Program-made: the position numbers and the translations under genes
The notes under the pieces: model-generated
Seen by the model: only the letters and a program-made list of their open reading frames with translations
Databases searched by the model: none
Told to the model about the DNA's origin: nothing
Assembly (NCBI GenBank): GCA_022360735.1
Contig: JAKSCF010000205.1
Location: 1-6,804 of the forward strand
Length of the DNA: 6,804 nt
Source: Clostridia bacterium
GTDB taxonomy: Bacteria > Bacillota_A > Clostridia > Peptostreptococcales > JAAYPU01
Direction: 5' to 3'
Shown here: one piece after another, positions 5,351 through 6,804 of the stretch
Numbering within the stretch: position 1 is the stretch's first letter
How the letters are laid out: every line of letters starts with the position of its first letter

Positions 5351-6289
5351 CTAAATTGTTTTTTGATAATCTACAAAAGTTCTAAAAACCTTAAGTCCAT
5401 GTCTCTCATAAAATCTTCTGCCAGGTGCATCGGTTGAAATAAAATACAAATGATAAATTTCTCGTTTTTCCATTTCAAGCTGCATGATATCAAACAATAT
5501 ACTACCGATTCCGTAATTTCTGGCTTCTTCCTTTACGCCAAAGGGACCGAATCGCATTGGGTTGCCGTCAATCATTCTCATACAGAAACCAACGATTTTT
5601 TGCTCCCGATCTAAAACCAACAGAATGCAATCCTCTGCAGTGTTGTTCTGCATAGAAATCAAAGCATTTCGTTTCCATCCTCCACCAAATTCCACTTTGA
5701 AGAATTCCAGCAGCTCCAAAGCATACTTAAATTCAAAATTGCAAAAGGAAAAACCGGATTCTTGTGCTTTATACATTTTCTCCAAGGTTTCTTCACTGAT
5801 TTGGTAGCCATGCAAATCTTTGCACATGGAATAGTTTTCTTCACCTGCCTGATAACCCATTTTTTCAAAGAATTTTACTGCTGTCCCATAGTTGTCTTTG
5901 TCAACTCCGGGGAAAAAATAATTCGGACTATAGGCTCCTAGGGTTATGGTCTGGGCACCCATTGCTTTTAATTTCACCTCGGCTTGCTTGACCAAAGCCT
6001 CTCCGATACCTTGCCGCTGATGATCCTGCGCTACAAACATGACGTTGATCCATCCCCTGCTGGGTTCCAGGCCTCTCTCAAGATACGGAAACTTTCTTTT
6101 GGTTGCCAGTAAAAAGCCCACTACACGATCATGATCTACCGCTGTAAAACAAAGCTCCGTATCAAAATTATCGTCCAGCAATGCCTGCTTGCGAAACTTA
6201 AATACAGTAATCGGATCAACAGTCAAGGTTTTATTCCACAAATGAACAACTTCTTTTTCATATCTTTGACTATAATTCAGTATTTCCAT
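5351..6289 (-). CDS. Tandem GNAT-domain N-acetyltransferase
   Basis: The protein has 312 residues built from two GNAT domains. The first (about 1-150) has VMFVAQDHQRQGIGEALV, with the acetyl-CoA pyrophosphate loop QRQGIG at 91-96, and ends with YGTAVKFFEKMGYQ. The second (about 165-312) has GPFGVKEEARNYGIGSILF, with RNYGIG at 257-262, and ends with APGRRFYERHGLKVF. Both loops fit the Q/R-x-x-G-x-G/A pattern, so both may bind acetyl-CoA. It is the first gene of the operon, with an excellent AGGAGGTGA before ATG 6289. The deacetylase-like gene follows after 8 bp. Context suggests that it acetylates an amino sugar or a related amine; the substrate is not readable from the sequence. Mycothiol synthase MshD is another tandem-GNAT protein of similar length, but that pathway is actinobacterial. 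Confidence 0.9.
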   Translation of the reverse strand: MEILNYSQRYEKEVVHLWNKTLTVDPITVFKFRKQALLDDNFDTELCFTAVDHDRVVGFLLATKRKFPYLERGLEPSRGWINVMFVAQDHQRQGIGEALVKQAEVKLKAMGAQTITLGAYSPNYFFPGVDKDNYGTAVKFFEKMGYQAGEENYSMCKDLHGYQISEETLEKMYKAQESGFSFCNFEFKYALELLEFFKVEFGGGWKRNALISMQNNTAEDCILLVLDREQKIVGFCMRMIDGNPMRFGPFGVKEEARNYGIGSILFDIMQLEMEKREIYHLYFISTDAPGRRFYERHGLKVFRTFVDYQKTI

Positions 6290-6324
6290 TTTTCACCTCC
6301 TCTACTCCGTACTAAACACACTAT

Positions 6325-6345
6325 TAATTATAATAAGTATAATTA
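6325..6345. repeat. AT-rich palindrome in the operon leader
   Basis: TAATTATA (6325-6332) and TATAATTA (6338-6345) are perfect inverted repeats around a 5-nt loop. They lie between the operator and the ribosome binding site of the GNAT gene. This could be a weak mRNA hairpin or a protein-binding palindrome; in such AT-rich DNA it may be chance. Confidence 0.35.
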
Positions 6346-6350
6346 TTATA

Positions 6351-6370
6351 TTAACATGTTAACATATTAA
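6351..6370. promoter_or_regulatory. Putative GntR operator of the PTS/murQ operon
   Basis: Two overlapping copies of the same 12-bp motif, 8 bp apart: a perfect palindrome TTAACATGTTAA (6351-6362) and TTAACATATTAA (6359-6370). The second is identical to the motif upstream of gntR (892-903). The pair lies just downstream of the -10 box, at roughly +4 to +23 from the predicted start, a position where a bound GntR-type repressor would block initiation or clearance. Binding by the operon's own GntR protein is inferred. Confidence 0.65.
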
Positions 6371-6379
6371 GTTAAGTTC

Positions 6380-6408
6380 ATTATAACGCATGCTTATCAT
6401 TTATGCAA
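6380..6408 (-). promoter_or_regulatory. Main promoter of the GNAT/PIG-L/murQ/PTS/gntR operon
   Basis: On the minus strand TTGCAT (6403-6408; four of six matches to TTGACA) and a perfect TATAAT (6380-6385) are spaced by exactly 17 bp. The start would fall near 6373, giving a leader of about 84 nt before ATG 6289. The operator motif begins immediately downstream. This is the best sigma-A-type promoter in the window. Confidence 0.8.
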
Positions 6409-6420
6409 GTTTTCTTTATA

Positions 6421-6460
6421 CAACAACAAAACACCAAGATTTTTTAATCTTGATGCTTTG
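6421..6460 (-). terminator. Minus-strand intrinsic terminator upstream of the operon promoter
   Basis: The arms 6427-6441 and 6446-6460 can form a 15-bp stem with a 4-nt loop. Read on the minus strand, the two positions that are mismatched on the plus strand (6434/6453 and 6431/6456) become G-U pairs, so the full stem forms only in minus-strand RNA. It is followed by a T-rich tail (UUGUUG). It would stop transcription arriving from the right before it reaches the operon promoter 13 bp further on. Confidence 0.6.
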
Positions 6461-6497
6461 ATATCTTTATTATTTATTTTGTTTGTTTTTTCTTTTT

Positions 6498-6554
6498 GGG
6501 TTTTAGTAAAATACCCTTCTTACTCTGTTTATCTTCCCAAAATCTCATTTTGGG
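6498..6554. repeat. Pair of hairpins with alternative pairing
   Basis: CCCAAAAT (6536-6543) and ATTTTGGG (6547-6554) form a perfect 8-bp stem with a 3-nt loop. A second, imperfect hairpin (GGGTTTT at 6498-6504; AAAA and CCC at 6508-6516) lies beside it. TTTTGGG at 6494-6500 can also pair with CCCAAAA at 6536-6542, so the two arrangements exclude each other. The function is unknown. Confidence 0.45.
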
Positions 6555-6564
6555 CTTACTTATT

Positions 6565-6589
6565 AAAAAGACAGCATTGCCCTGCTGTC
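6565..6589 (-). terminator. Intrinsic terminator for the gene entering from the right edge
   Basis: GACAGCA (6570-6576) and TGCTGTC (6583-6589) form a perfect 7-bp stem with a 6-nt loop. On the minus strand it is followed directly by TTTTT (6565-6569). It lies 115 bp past the stop of the partial minus-strand frame at 6705, and probably ends that transcript. Confidence 0.75.
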
Positions 6590-6704
6590 GCTGATATAAT
6601 GTCAAATCCTTTCCCATCTGATAAAGTCCAACTTTCATAAATATTGCTATCACTAAACAATTCAAGATAAATCAGATACAGGAGGAATTAACAACTCCTA
6701 TTCT

Positions 6705-6803
6705 CTATTTTAAATAATACGGTACCATATCATCTTCAAATCCTTGATAACATACAGGCCTCAAAAATCTTCTTATAGCCATTGTGCCAACAGAAGTAGC
6801 TCC
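6705..6803 (-). CDS. C-terminal fragment of an unrecognised protein
   Basis: One minus-strand frame is open from the right edge for 32 codons and ends at TAG (6705-6707). It begins GATSVGTMAIRRFL and ends GFEDDMVPYYLK. The balanced residue mix, with charged and aromatic residues like a normal folded C-terminus, and the strong minus-strand terminator downstream support a real gene. The other two minus-strand frames contain stops in the same stretch. I do not recognise the family from this short piece, and the remainder lies outside the window. Confidence 0.45.
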   Translation of the reverse strand, partial: GATSVGTMAIRRFLRPVCYQGFEDDMVPYYLK

Positions 6804-6804
6804 A

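Larger units (their letters stand above)
6290..6704. other. 415-bp intergenic region without a convincing gene
   Basis: This stretch separates the first gene of the operon from a partial minus-strand gene on the right. From right to left it holds a terminator (6565-6589), two further hairpins (6498-6554), a second minus-strand terminator (6421-6460), the operon promoter (6380-6408), the operator (6351-6370) and an AT-rich palindrome in the leader (6325-6345). Open frames of about 60 codons exist on both strands at 6458-6665. They run through the hairpins and terminator, have no good ribosome binding site, and have low-complexity Lys-rich or hydrophobic ends, so I do not call them genes. Confidence 0.7.

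Noticed and set aside
163..6289. Classic GalNAc (aga) operon or MurP-type murNAc operon
   Set aside because: The PTS subunits are of the mannose/Aga family, but no AgaS, AgaA, kinase or aldolase is present and murQ is. MurP is a glucose-family protein, which is absent here.
6458..6665. Open frames of about 60 codons on both strands (6458-6640 plus, 6474-6665 minus) as small genes
   Set aside because: They run through a strong terminator and two other hairpins, lack a good ribosome binding site, and end in low-complexity Lys-rich (minus) or start in Phe/Leu-rich (plus) sequence.
1..6804. CRISPR arrays, tRNA or rRNA genes, insertion sequences, toxin-antitoxin or phage-defence genes
   Set aside because: No direct-repeat arrays, transposase-like frames, tRNA-like folds or defence domains were seen on either strand.

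Overview
The window looks like a piece of a low-GC Firmicutes (Clostridia-type) chromosome. It is AT-rich, every well-supported gene has a purine-rich Shine-Dalgarno of the AGGAGG type, terminators are hairpin plus T-run, and sugar uptake uses a mannose-family PTS. The species cannot be fixed from the sequence.

Layout. At the left edge (1-111, + strand) is the last 36 codons of an AraC-type regulator. It converges on a long minus-strand operon. Read in its own direction, the operon starts at a near-consensus promoter (TTGCAT, 17 bp, TATAAT; 6380-6408). It continues as: tandem-GNAT acetyltransferase (6289-5351), PIG-L/LmbE-type deacetylase (5342-4662), MurNAc-6-phosphate etherase MurQ (4656-3760), mannose-family PTS IIB (3706-3218), IIC (3197-2397), IID (2404-1538), IIA (1406-1014), and a GntR/HutC regulator (876-163). 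It ends at an intrinsic terminator (126-153). To the right, 6290-6704 holds no convincing gene. It contains the operon promoter and operator, a minus-strand terminator at 6421-6460, a cluster of hairpins at 6498-6554, and a second minus-strand terminator at 6565-6589. The last 99 bases look like the C-terminal end of another minus-strand gene that I do not recognise.

How the genes may work together. The IIA/IIB/IIC/IID set is complete and keeps both phosphorylated histidines, so it should import and phosphorylate a sugar. MurQ keeps both catalytic glutamates and should remove the D-lactyl ether from MurNAc-6-phosphate. The natural reading is therefore uptake of a muramic-acid-type (murein-derived) amino sugar. 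The first two genes, a deacetylase-fold protein and an acetyltransferase, suggest that the N-acyl state of the sugar is altered before or after MurQ. The classic MurNAc transporter MurP is a glucose-family PTS, so a mannose-family PTS with murQ, a PIG-L protein and a tandem GNAT is an uncommon combination. It is the best candidate here for an undescribed pathway.

Regulation. The 12-bp palindromic motif TTAACATATTAA occurs exactly upstream of both the first gene (6359-6370) and the gntR gene (892-903). At the first it partly overlaps a perfect palindrome, TTAACATGTTAA. A second element, CTTGCATAA(T)ATGATAA, lies at nearly the same distance upstream of both. This points to one regulon in which the GntR protein controls the operon and its own gene.
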